A stretch of 64,000 nt of DNA from Paraphaeosphaeria minitans (Eukaryota; Ascomycota; Dothideomycetes; Pleosporales; Didymosphaeriaceae): assembly GCA_015832175.1 (NCBI GenBank), contig WJXW01000011.1, positions 558,001 to 622,000 on the forward strand. Direction: 5' to 3'. Shown here in pieces: positions 34,227-45,499 of the stretch. Both the position numbers and the translations under genes were made by a program. The notes beneath the pieces are model-generated. The model was not told the DNA's origin and did not search any database. It was given only the letters and a program-made list of their open reading frames with translations. Position 1 is the stretch's first letter. Each line of letters begins with the position of its first letter.

Positions 34227-36311
34227 ATGGCCTTAAGACTAGGAGACTTCCTAAAGGAATTATAACCTAAAGACGTTGCGTAACAATTAATACTGCCTCC
34301 TTAGTAGAAAGACAAAGCCAAAGCAATATAGCTTTAATAAGTAGAAGAAGTAATAAATATTAAGACTATTACCTTAAGAGGAGAGATTGCACAAAAGTAC
34401 TAGGTGGATAGAGTAGATCTACACAGCCACCTACCCCCTTCTCTAAAATAGCTAAACACTTATACAGTGTATATAATTGCGTAATATCGCGCGAGCAGCC
34501 TTAAAGGTAAAGAGGTAATCTCTTCTTTTACTAAAGATTTTAACAACTAAAAGGAGAGAACCTTTAATAAGATTAGTTATACAGTAAGAAAAGAGCTTAT
34601 TACTTTTTTTATAAAGGAAGACTTTATTGCTACTAATTCTACAATAAAGGACACCTATGCAAAGAAACTCTTTAAACTGTCACAGCTTAACTATAAGCTA
34701 TAGACCCTTCGCACAATAACTCTATAACTATAACCTAAACTGCTTTATACAATCCTAACAATGCAACCTACACTATCTGTAGGCAATACATATATATATA
34801 GAGCACAGCTGGGGCCTATCCCTATACGTACAAGGATAGAGACACTATATATAGAGCCACACTAGTGGCAGTAGCCTAAAACCTAGACTGCTTTTACCTA
34901 ATAAACCACATCGTACAAAGAGGCTAGACACTCCTAGTCTCCTTAACAACTAGGAGATTATGCTTATATCTAGCTAGACAAGATTATTCTCTTTCAGAAG
35001 GCTTAGAGTAAAGAGAATAACTACACTAGTAGGCTATACAACATCCTAGCAGACAAGGCAAAAGTCTTTAGAGAACTATACTATAGGCTAGGTATACTAT
35101 AGGACTAGTATGCAAATATCTTTCTAGGAATCCTTTCTAATTGTGCGAGTACCTACTACCTACACAATATTAGACTAGGACTTCTATAGGATAAATTGTA
35201 CAACAGACTAAATAGGCACTTTAACACTAGTATTAATCACAATTAGTACTAGACAGACTAGACTACTCTTACCTTTAAACGCTATAAAAGGGATAATCTA
35301 GCTACTACATCGCATAAGGCCCTAGAAGTAATAATTAATAAGCTTACTTTAGCCTAAAGGGCTCTTAGACAAGGCTTTAGTAGTAAACTATAACTACACA
35401 CTACTATTGTACGAGCATGCCGCAGCTATCCTAACCTTAAATAAGCTATGTTTAACCCTAAAAACACAGTAGAAGGCTTACTTAGCGACCTTCGTGCATT
35501 ACTCTAAGTTACTAAAGATAGAAAGAAGTTATAGTTCCTCTAAGATAGTAAAGAGGTGTACTACACTAATTAATAATATAATAATTCTAATCGCATAAGA
35601 GGATCTAGCCCCTCTAGAGGCAGATTAACCTTTAGACTAAAAGAAAGGGGTAACTTTAGAAGTTTAAGCTCTCGCACGAAGTAGAAATACTTTATATACT
35701 ATAAAAAAGAATGCTAGTCTACTAACTATTTACTAAGAGATACCTAGTAAGCTAGAAGGCAATATATATTATTATACGCCAACTTCTACAAACATAAACC
35801 CTCTACTATAGATGTATAAGTATACATCCTTAACTTTAAAAGAGAGCTAGAGGAAGAAGACTATTGCATAAAAAAGGAGGAAGATAAATAAGACTAATAG
35901 AGTAATAAAGAAGAAGCATAGAAGGCTACCTTATACCTTACTTCTACTGCATACCTTTATCACACGACTAGGAGCGATCCTTCTATACCTACTTACTAAG
36001 ACCCAGCGCTAAGCATTGTATTGCTTAATACCCTACCTTCTGTTTACGCACAGGACATATGCCTAGAAAGAGCCTTATTGCGTAATACGACTCTACTACT
36101 ATACAAAGGAGTAGAGTAAGAACTAAGCAGGTTAGCTGTCACTACCTATTTGCACAAGAGTAGGTGTAAACAGGACCTCTACTACACAGCGACACTGCAC
36201 CTACCTTATAACCTATTCTAATAGGGGAAGGCTAACTATATAGATAGAGAAGGATAGGAAAGGGAAAGCGTATAATAGACATAAGCTATCGCACAAAAGA
36301 AAAGTTGCTAG
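34227..36311 (+). pseudogene. GagE gag-like protein
   Basis: 695 codons in one frame, from ATG at 34227 (MALRLGDFLKEL) to TAG that abuts the 3' LTR. Only stop codons of RIP type interrupt it; no frameshift is seen. It has no protease or polymerase motifs. Near 35675-35745 lies YFIYYKKEC*STNYLLRDT, which reads as a degraded zinc knuckle of the C-x2-C-x4-C-W-S-T-x-H kind that I know from Gag proteins of fungal LTR elements. Downstream is an acidic stretch (LEEEDYCIKKEEDK, about 35845). The rest resembles no family I can name. As a Gag it would bind element RNA and form particles; the enzymes would come from elsewhere. The final TAG may be a former CAG, so the exact C-terminus is uncertain. Confidence 0.8.
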
Positions 36312-36697
36312 TGTCTATACAGTTTATCGTACAAATAGCACTAAGTAAAATAGGGGCCTGCCTACCTATAGGGACCCGCACAAGGACCCACTACTTAGGT
36401 TAGCGCTAAGAGGCAGAGACTTTATAAGGCCTTACCTACCTATAGGGACCTACACAAGGACCCCCTGCTTAGGTTAGCGCTAAAAGGCAGAGACTTTATA
36501 AGGCCTTGCCTACCTATAGGGACCTACACAAGGACCCCCTGCTTAGGTTAGCACTAAGAGGCAGAGACTTTATAAAGCCCTTAGTGCCCCTTTGTACGAT
36601 AGACAAGACGTAATCAATTGAACCTACTTCTCACCCTTTGCACGATAGTATACTATTAACCCTCAAATGCTTAATTGCAGATTAAGCCAAACCAACA
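36312..36697 (+). repeat. 3' LTR of GagE
   Basis: 386 bp, TGTCTATACAG to CCAAACCAACA, same three tandem units as the 5' LTR. No strong polypurine tract precedes it; aaaagaaaag at 36294-36303 is the best candidate. Confidence 0.94.
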
Positions 36698-36969
36698 AAG
36701 GTATTATTTAAGTATCTAATTCTAGCGCTCTATTTGTATGTCTATTTAAGGGTAAAAAGTAGTGCTAAGCCTACGCTTTACTTATAGTTAGTAGTATATT
36801 TCTACCCTAAAAGTAGAGGTAAAGGTAGAGCCCCTATTAGATATAATACCTTTCTAAATACTAAACTTTAAGATAACCTCTTAGAAGTAGACTTCTATAA
36901 ATTCCTTTATATCTTATATTTTCTATATAAGAATATAGATAGCTATCTTAAAGAAGTAGCATATAATTA
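36698..36969 (-). pseudogene. OG integrase core fragment
   Basis: Minus strand; reads SNRGSTFTSTF then YYQLQVKRRLSTTFYP*ID and IERQN*, i.e. the D-x-G / YHPQTDGQTER block of a Gypsy integrase. It starts with the AAGGT copy of GagE and ends with AATTA, the duplication of Ch4. Confidence 0.85.
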
Positions 36970-37399
36970 TGTTAAATCTAAGAGGGTAGCTAGTCCTAAA
37001 GGGTTAAGGTTGGTTCTTAGGCAGGAGTACTTATAGAAGGTAGAAAGTCTTATTAATACAATAGTATCTTACGAAGTGTAATAAGTTAATAATTTAGTCT
37101 ACTAGAATCTAAATAATAGATTAATAAATAGATTAAACACAAGTATAGAGAGTCTATCTTTACGTTCCTATATACTAAGCAAAGTCCGCTCTGTAGGGAG
37201 CGCTCTATAGAGAGCGCTCTATATAGAGCGGTTACGTGTGTTATACTCTACATAGAGTAATTAAGCGCTCTATAGAGAGTAGTTACGTAACTCCTTTATT
37301 TAAGGCGTAGCTAGCATTAAGTCCCCGCTTAATCTTTACTACGCGCCCACTAGGTATAAAACTAGCTTTCCGCTATTATGTAGATTTTAGATCCTAACA
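36970..37399 (-). repeat. 3' LTR of Ch4, U3 type a
   Basis: 430 bp, plus-strand view TGTTAAATCT to GATCCTAACA. U3 has stacked palindromes ggagcgctctatagagagcgctctat near 37197-37225. The polypurine tract is the reverse complement of ttatcccctctttttt just after it. Confidence 0.93.
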
Positions 37400-37509
37400 T
37401 TATCCCCTCTTTTTTATAGATTTGTCCTAAATTATATATTTAGATCTTAGCCATTGTTACGTAAGCTGTTCTGCTAACCCCGCTTACTATAAGTACGTCT
37501 GTTAGTATT

Positions 37510-37989
37510 ATATTTAGCAACTTTACTATTTAAAAACATTAATTATATTATAAGATCTAAGAAGCTAATATTATTGCAGAGAGCCCTTATATTAACTGTA
37601 GTTTTAAAGGTTCTATTTACTATATTATACTAGGTTTAGGTTTAAAGTGTTCTAAATATATTCGCCTAGGTTATCTATGTGTGAATATAAGCTAGTTATT
37701 ACTAGATAAGACTTGTAAGGAGTATAAGAAGAAGGTTAAGAAAGATAAGAAGGCGTTGTCTCTCCTAATAGTGCAGTTATTACAAAATAAGAAGATACTA
37801 GCTTAGGCTAAAGAGCGTGCTTATAAAAAAACGTTGTGTCTAGCTGTAGAAATAACTATAGATAGTAAGGATGTAAATATAGATACTATTAATTATCCTG
37901 CTACTATAGCGACTGTTAGTTACTCTATAGTAATATAGTTAACGCTTAACATAGTAGATACTATAGCGTTAGTACTATAATCCTCCTAG
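37510..37989 (+). pseudogene. Antisense accessory ORF of Ch4, type A
   Basis: 160 codons, same length as the Ch3 copy and with the same stop TAG. The start is ATA (former ATG). Recognisable parts: FKGSIYYIILGLGLKCSKY, then IRLGYLC, i.e. C-x2-(C)-x4-(C)-x-C, where the two copies keep different Cys; then YKKKVKKDKKALSLLIVQLL and AKERAYKKTLCLAVEI. Antisense to pol, overlapping its last 70 bp. Because the two copies have independent RIP damage, each keeps residues lost in the other, which supports a real conserved protein. Function unknown. Confidence 0.7.
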
Positions 37990-40900
37990 GTATGTTTGTG
38001 TTTCTAGTAGAATTTCTTAATCTTTTGCTAACAGTTTCCTAGATTATTTTTTAGTTCTTAGGTGTTTTCGCTATATAGGTAACCTTTCTATTTAACAAGG
38101 TACGTATTATTATGCTAATTGTATTCTAGAATTCTTTTAACCTTAAATTTATTTTCTTTTTTAGTCTAGTGGTAGAAGGTGGTTTTAACTGGTGTATTAG
38201 GGTCTGCTAGTTCTAGTAGTAATATATAGAATACTAGGTGTATCTTTGCATCTGGCGGTAGTTCCAGCTTATAGTTTACTAGTAATATTTACTTAGAAAT
38301 GTAAAATAGTCTAACCTTAATATAATCTAGTTTCTTATGTTTTTTCTTCTAAGTTTAAAAGTTCTTTGTAAGTAAATATGCTTTATCCCCCTTCTTTAGC
38401 TAAGGTGCTATTTTTTGTTTTCTATTTTAATATAAAATTAATTACTGCTAAGCTTTCTTAAGATTCTCTCAGAGTTGTTAGTGTATTTTTTTTATATTTT
38501 CTACTATATCTATAGCTTCTTTTGCTTTGATTATCGTAGGAAATTATTAATTAAAGAAATGTAGGTGTCTTCTGTAGTTTACATAAAATAGTGTATGTCC
38601 TAATGCTACTAATACTTTGTTATTATAAACTAACTATACTATAGGTAGTAATAAAACCTAGTTATTCTTCTAACTATTATAGTAAATGCGTAGGTACGTT
38701 TCTATAGTTTAGTTTGTATGTTCTGTCTGTCTGTCTGTTTATAAATAGTAAGCCGTTAATAGCTTTTGTTTCGTTCTAAGTAGTGCTATAAGCGTTGTTT
38801 AGTAATTTAACGTGAAGAGCTTGTCTCTATCGCTAATAATTATTTTTAGAATTCTGTGGTGTCTAATTAGTTAGTCTAGGATAAGAAAAGCGAGTTCCTT
38901 TACTATTATTCTTTTAAGTCATAGAATAAGCTCAATATACTTAGTTAGTTAGTAGACTATTACTAGTATACTATTGTATTTAATTCCTATTGTTCGATCC
39001 TTAGAGTTTAGAATTCCTATAACAAAATCTATAGTAATATCTTCCTATAGTGCTGTTAGTATTCTAATTACTTACATCTCTCTATATTTAAGATGTATAT
39101 TATGTTTATTTCTCTAGTATTTTGTATATTTATAGATGTAAGTTATTACAGCTTCCTTAATTCCTTTAAAGGTGTAATTCCTTTAGATAAGTTCTATTGT
39201 TTTTGTAATGCCTAAGTGTCTGTATATAGGGTTATTATAGTATTGTTGGATAATCTTAGTCTGTAGATATTCTAGAACTTCTTAGTTAATTACTAAAAGT
39301 TAATTTAGTTCTACTATTAGTTCTAGAGATCTATTCTTGGCTTTGCGAAGGATTGCGGAGAAGGTTTTTGCCTTTTCTTTTACTAGATTACTTTATTAGC
39401 TAAGAGCGTCTACTCTACTATTTTCTTTTCTAGCTACATAGATAATTTTAAACTTATATTACCTAGTAGTTTGCGACTATTTTTGTTGTTATAGCGTAAG
39501 TTCTTTTGTTATTATAAACCTTAGAAGGTTTTTATAATCTGTGTAGATTTCTAGTGTTAAGTAACTAAGCGCATAAATCCTCTAGTGCTTTAAGGCTTTA
39601 ATAATAGCGTAGAGTTCCTTATTATATATGTTATATTGTGTTTTGGCGTTATTGAATTTGTATAAGTAATAGGTAATTAGGTGCTATTTACTGTTACGTT
39701 CTTATTTAGCGTAGGCGCCTAGCGCAAGATCGCTAGCGTCTATTTTAAAGCGTAGTGGTTTATTGCTTCTAAAATAAATAAAGATAGGTTCTATAATACA
39801 TACTATCTTAAAGAGTTAGAATAACATTCTACACTTATTTGTCCATTTAAAGGGTACGTCCTTCTTTATAAGATTTGTTAAAGGTATTATAACCTTTACG
39901 TAATCTTGGATAAATTATTAATTAAATCTACAGAATCCTAAGAATTCTTAGATGTTCTTGGCTGTCTTTAGTATTAGCTAGTTCTTAATATATTTAACTT
40001 TACTTAGTGCTATCTTAATTCCTTCTATAGTAATATATGTCCTAGGAATTTAAGTTATTTAACGTTAAACTTGCATTTCTTAAGTTTAATATAAAGGTAT
40101 ACTTTGTCTAGTGCTTCTAGTACTGTCTGTATATGCTTAGTGTAGTCTAATTTGTTTTTAGAAAAGACAAGAATATTGTCTATATACGTAATAATAAATA
40201 TGTCTAGATGTTTATAGAGTACGTTGTTAATAAGCGCTATAAAAGCTGCTAGTGCGTTTGTAAGTCTAAAAGGCATAACCTTATATTTAAATAGTCTGTA
40301 GCGTGATTAAAACGCTGTTTTCTATTCTTTACCTTTCTTAATTTATATAAGGTGGTAACTGTCTCTTAGATCTATTATTATAAATATCTTAGCTTAAGAT
40401 AGTTAATCTTGTAGCTCTATAATATTTAGTAGTAGATATTAGTTCTTTATTATTATATTATTAAGTTATTAGTAGTTAACGCATAGTCTGTCTAATCTAT
40501 CCTTTTTCTTAATAAATTTAAAAGGGCTTACTGCTAGTAACTTTAATAGTTATATATATCCTTTCTTAAGATTTGTTTTAATAAAATTACGTTCTTTAAG
40601 GAGTTCTTCTCCTATCTTACTATATAGTAGTCTAAAGGGTAGTATCTTCCCTTCTTCTAGGTCTATTATAAGATCCTAGGGTTAATATTTAGGTAGGTTT
40701 GCTTTTCCTTCCTTTTCTATAAACATGTGTATCTATTTCCTATACTCTCTTAGTAAGGTAAGGGGTGTGCTATTGTCCTCTTTCTCGCACTTCTTAACCT
40801 AGTAGTTCCTGCTAGCGTCTACTAAGGTGTGTTTTTATTTTTTAACTATCTATTATAGTATTATGTTATTAATAACTCCCTTATCTACTATTATTTTTAG

Positions 40901-41433
40901 TTAATACGTAGGCTTTACTTATAATATATAATTATAGCGTTTAAATAATATTTTCTTCGTACCCTAGTTAATCTATAGATTGTGTATTATTAACTAAGGT
41001 AATTCTAAGACTAACTTATACTTAGAATTAGGAAGATATCTAAGGTAAGTTCCTTTCTATATCCTTAGACTGTTATTGTAGTAGTGACCTCCTAGTATAT
41101 TTAAGGTATCTTAGGTATTAGGGATCTATTTGCGATATAGATAATATAGAGTACTTCTTTCTCTAATATTATAAGTCCTGCTTATTTTGCTATCTAATAA
41201 GATATAAAGTTCCTTCCTACTCTTAAGTCTATAAGAGCTTAAGCCTGTATTCTTTTAAGCTATACTAGTAGCTTAACTAATACTATACTTACTGTGGTAT
41301 TTAATTTAATAAAGGTGTTTTCTTGTCTAAGTTTAGGCCTAAAAAAGACATCTGTTTGTGTAGGTTATAGTTAAGTTCTAGTGCCTAGTATACGTTTCTA
41401 AGCATCTGCTTCTGTTATTATTCTTAAGTACGT
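37920..41433 (-). pseudogene. Ch4 pol: protease, RT, RNase H, integrase, chromodomain
   Basis: Minus strand. Protease Asp codon at 41227-41229; RT with a 73-codon uninterrupted piece at 40055-40276 (RLTNALAAFIALINNVLY, then YIDNILVFS); RNase H near 39720-39760; integrase about 38600-39350 with the DRDKLF block near 38815; chromodomain near 38070-38110. Ends 69 bp inside the antisense ORF at the same place as Ch3. Protease and RT are 953 bp apart against 954 in Ch2 and Ch3, so this copy has a 1-bp deletion. The polymerase site YIDD is YIDN here too. Confidence 0.9.
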
Positions 41434-43184
41434 AGCTTATATAGATTGTCTTCTTTTTCTTCTTTTTATAAGGATATTCTTCTGTTTTTCTTCCTGTGGT
41501 CTTTACTATTCTTATGTACTAGTTAAATTAGTAGCTCTATTATTACTTCTTATATAGGGCAGTTTACAAAGCCGTCTAAGTGTTTGGCTATATAGTAGTA
41601 TTTGTAGTTTTAGTTTAGACATATGTACTAGTATAGTTATATATAGTCTCTATTAATAAGTATGTTGTAGTATTTATTACCTTTTAGTGTAAGGTAAAGA
41701 AAGTATTTTACTTATTATTTATCTTAGAGGTGTTCATTGTAAGCTGTAATAGGGTAGTCTATCTATATCTATCTGCAGCGCAGTTTCCTTTTAGGTTATT
41801 TCTTATTCTTCTTTTTCTCTACCTTGTGTTATGCATATATTAGTTCTTCGTAATACATCTATATATAGAATTAGTATATAGGATTTTAGTAGTCTAGATA
41901 GTACTTTAGTACGTAGTCTAACTTCTTATTTTTATAGGGTTGTATTCCTTTTAGTGCCTAGTAGGGTTCTATGTAGTCCTAAACATTTAGTTTATACTTA
42001 GGTGACATAGGGTTGTCTTCTTCCCGCCTACTTTATAGGTAAGGAGTAGGAGATCTTGGTATCTCTTCTACGTCTTCTGTATTATAGTATACGTTAGAGT
42101 TGTTTTCTAGATCTTTATATAGTTATAAGTTAGGTAAATCTAATCGCTTACTTTGCTCTAGTGTAACGCGTTAGTAACTAAATAGCGTTGTAATAACTTC
42201 CTATTCCTTATTAGGTTCTTAGTCCTTAATAATTAGTACATTTAACTTAGTTGAATAGACTTTGTTCTTTAATCTATAGTTCCTGGCTATATAGCCTAGT
42301 TTGCCACATATAAAGTATTTACAAGTCTTAGTTATTAATTATTAACTTCTATTAGAGACGCGTTTGTTAGGCTACTTAAGGCCTATCCTTCCTCTTTTTT
42401 CTTTACCTAAGTAGTTAAACTAGACATCTTCTATTAGTTCGTATCTCTAGTAGTTCTTTAGCTGTTGCTTTTAGATAATTCTAATAGGGTTCTTATAAAC
42501 TATTTTTGCTAGTTATCTAAAGCTTATTACCTTAGGGTTTTAGTGGAGCTCCTATTGCAGTAAAAACCACTCTTTATTAATTCTAATAGTTTCTTTGTAT
42601 AGTTCTTTAAGGTTAGCAATTTATACACTACTACGCAAGAGTTCTTTACGTAGTTTCTATTTAAGTCCTTATTTATACATATCCTAGAGAGACTTATTAT
42701 CCTAGTTAAGTTACATAGCGTATCTACAAAACTTAGTTATATACTTAGCTACTAATTATTTCTAAGTTATAGTCTAAATCTTTGCTTTTATAATAGAGTC
42801 CTTATTAGTAATCCTAAAGAGTTATTTAAGGTATTTCTTAAAGTTATTGTAATCCTTAATAATATTAACTATATTAGTGTGCTTATTTACGTAATTATTA
42901 TTATTATTATTGTGGTCTATTCCTAGGTACTTTTTAAAGTAAGGATAAATCTATAATCCTATATCTCCTCGCATATATATTACTGCGAAGATAACTTTCT
43001 TTTTATCTTTAAGAAGTTTATCTAAGTTAAAGAAGTAGAGGTCTAACTAGAGAATCTAAACGTTAGTTTAAGATTGTTTACTAAAGTAGAGATTAGGTTT
43101 ATACGCCTTACTACTATCTTTTATAAGAGTAATCTTAGCGGCACCTAAAGCTATAGAAGAGGTAAAGGTTTGTAAAGTACTTAT
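41285..43184 (-). pseudogene. Ch4 gag
   Basis: Starts at a former ATG (ATA, 43182-43184) and runs toward 41285. The zinc knuckle, with first Cys now Tyr, reads YFICGKLGYIA (first codon at 42315-42317). Distance knuckle to protease Asp 1088 bp, i.e. -1 relation to pol. An Asn-rich stretch lies near 42900. Confidence 0.82.
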
Positions 43185-43201
43185 ATTAAGGGTGTTTAAG
43201 A

Positions 43202-43631
43202 TATTAAATCTAAGAGGGTAGCTAGTTCTAAAGGGTTAAAGTTAGTTCTTAGGCAGGAGTACTTACGGAAGGTAGAAGGTCTTATTAATATAATAGTATT
43301 TTATAAAGTGTAACAAGTTAACAATTTAGTCTGCTAGAATCTAAACGATAGATTAATAAACAGATTAAATATAAGTATAGAGAGTCTATCCTCGCGTTTG
43401 TATATACTAAGTAAAGTCTGCTCTATAGGGAGCGCTCTGTAGAGAGCGCTTTATACAGAGCAGTTATATGTATTATACTCTACACAGAGTAATTAAGCGC
43501 TCTGTAAAGAGTAGTTATGTAACTCCTTTATTTAAGGCGTAGCCGGCATTAAGTCCCCGCTTAATCCTTACTACGCGCCTACTAGGTACAAAACTGGCTT
43601 CCCGCTATTATGTGGATTTCAGATTCTAATA
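43202..43631 (-). repeat. 5' LTR of Ch4, U3 type a
   Basis: 430 bp, plus-strand view TATTAAATCT to GATTCTAATA; followed by AATTA. Confidence 0.93.
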
Positions 43632-44721
43632 AATTATAAGAATTATATTAAAAGCGCAGCTACCTTAATCCTTTACTAATAGGAATCTAGTTATAAAGTT
43701 AAGTAAGACTTCCTTAAAGATATCCTTTAGCGTTAGAAGAGATAATAGCTAGCTATACTTACTATACCTTAGAGCTTTACTCCTTTAGTAGATAGTATAA
43801 ATCCTTACGTACTTCTAAACATCTTAACTTATAAGAGGCTAATAGTAGGTCCTCTTAATAGCCTTAAGCGTTCTATATACGCTAAAGTGGCCTACTATAT
43901 ACGTATTATAGTGCTAGAACAAAATCTTTTACCTAATTACTAGTTTATCTAGGATATATAATCTACTATTATACCTTAGGACTTCTATTTTATTAAGGCG
44001 CTATACTTACGCTTTACTACTACTTTAAGTGCTTCTTTTACGCCTTAAGCTAGTAATACGCTTAATAGTAAAAGTGTCCTTTTACGAAAGCTACTAAACT
44101 TTAGTAATAAGGTTAGACTTTTTTATTATAGATTTACTACTAACTAATACTCTAGCTAGTAAGCGTAGTACGTATAGCGTACACACTATAGCACTAGTAG
44201 TAGGGACCCTTATAGCTCTATAAATATTAGTAATATACGTCTTATATACGCCTAATAAGCTTAGCTTATTTATAGATCTACTTACTCTACTATGCTTAGT
44301 CCTCTATAGTATTTTATTCTGTAGGGTAGGTAATAAATAGGTTAGTAATAGGTTCTTCTATACGTAATCTACCCTTCTTAATAGTCTATCTACTAGGTTT
44401 ATTTTCCCTAGGCAGTGTTCCACTTTAAAATTAAAAGCTGCTAGGTATATTACCTATTATACTTATAATAGGCTTAGCTTCTATACAGCGCGTATACTGT
44501 GTAAGTTATTATAGTTACTTAGCACTTAAATTATATACTACGTGCTATCTAGATAATATCTCTATTACTTAAAGTAGTAGATAATAGTAAGGAGCTTAAA
44601 GTTATATATCTTATAATTTTAGCTCTACTACTTAAAGTTTTCTTAACATAAAAGTAACTAGGTGTTACTTCTAGTTTTTAAATAGCTGCAAAAGGATACT
44701 ATATATTATAAAAGTAGATAT
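43632..44721 (-). pseudogene. OG RNase H and integrase N-terminal part
   Basis: Minus strand. From right to left it reads the RNase H region (LVTFMLRKL near 44650, i.e. PVAFHSRKL of Gypsy RNase H), then the end with TKQLN, LAAFNFKVEHCLGKINLVDRLLRR (about 44400-44520), then the zinc-binding domain of integrase (ILFQHYNTYIVGHFSVYRTLRLL, about 43860-43930). One frame change is needed near 44540. It is bounded by AATTA (Ch4) and ATAT (GD2) duplications. Confidence 0.75.
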
Positions 44722-44953
44722 TGTTATGTTGTAGGTGCGTTTGCCTTAAGTGAGGAATATAAAAGAATGAGTTGAGTTCTCCTATCTAAAATCTATTATA
44801 TAAATCCAACTACTCTAATTATCTATCTAGTCTCTTTCTGTCTTGTCTAGTTGGCGCTTCCTTTTTCCTATTCCCTAATTAGCTATCTTAAATAATAGCT
44901 AATTAGCCCTATGTTTCTTTAATTCTTTTTTATAGGCTAACCTTTACACTACA
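44722..44953 (-). repeat. 3' LTR of GD2
   Basis: 232 bp, plus-strand view TGTTATGTTGTAGG to TTTACACTACA. A pyrimidine run follows (polypurine tract on minus). Confidence 0.92.
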
Positions 44954-45430
44954 TTTTCCTCCCTCTCTTCTAGGCTTAGTTCCTTAAGCCTACTATCTTG
45001 CCACCCTTTTAACACCTTATTAGTAGTTACCTTCTAGACCTGTAATTTCCTTAATCCTTAGCTAGCCACCCTTACCTAATTATTCTACCTACTAACCTAT
45101 TACCTACCTGCTACTTATGTCCCTATAATTAAAGTTGTTTGTTAACTTCTTTACATATTAGGTAATAATACAGCGTTAGTCTAATTCTAGGCCTATAATA
45201 TTACCTTAGCCTCTAGCTAACTAACTATGCCTAATTATCCTAACTGCTAACCTATTGCCTATTTGCTGCTTATGTCCCTATAATTAAAGTTGTTTACAGA
45301 CCTTTTAGCATATTAAATAGTAATATTGTAGTAATATCCTCTTATAAACACTTTTACTAAGCCGCTTAGGTAGCCTACGCTTAATCTTTAGGGTATATAA
45401 CCCTAGGATTTCTTCTGCTCTATCCTTCTC
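44954..45430 (-). other. GD2 3' noncoding region with internal duplication
   Basis: Polypurine tract (reverse complement of ttttcctccctctcttctagg) then a region in which a block of about 80 bp with ctatgtccctataattaaag-like sequence is found near 45115 and again near 45270. The place where Cop1 entered GD1 corresponds to about 45424 here. A minus-strand frame reading LGLYTLKIKRRLPKRLSKS lies near 45330-45420, of unknown meaning. Confidence 0.55.
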
Positions 45431-45499
45431 CTAACCTTTACTTCTACTCTCCTCCCTCTCTTTTAGTCCTTCTAATACTTGTTTAATAACTCTGCTGTA

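Larger units (their letters stand above)
33389..36697 (+). mobile_element. GagE, gag-only (non-autonomous) LTR retrotransposon
   Basis: 3309 bp with two 386-bp LTRs of identical length and a perfect 5-bp duplication AAGGT (33384-33388 and 36698-36702). The inside holds a leader with tandem repeats and one 695-codon frame; there is no room for protease, RT or integrase. It must have used enzymes of another element. It has fewer RIP stops, more surviving CA, CG and GC words and more similar LTRs than its neighbours, which suggests a later insertion or weaker RIP. A solo LTR of the same family lies at 3270-3581. Confidence 0.93.
36970..43631 (-). mobile_element. Ch4, complete chromodomain Ty3/Gypsy element
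   Basis: 6662 bp with two 430-bp LTRs and a perfect duplication AATTA (36965-36969 and 43632-43636). Same architecture as Ch3 and same LTR type (a), with 14 bp more U3. Not interrupted. It carries the type A antisense ORF at the same length as Ch3. Confidence 0.95.

Noticed and set aside
40055..40276. 73-codon open frame as a stand-alone gene
   Set aside because: Same RT piece in Ch4; not an independent gene.
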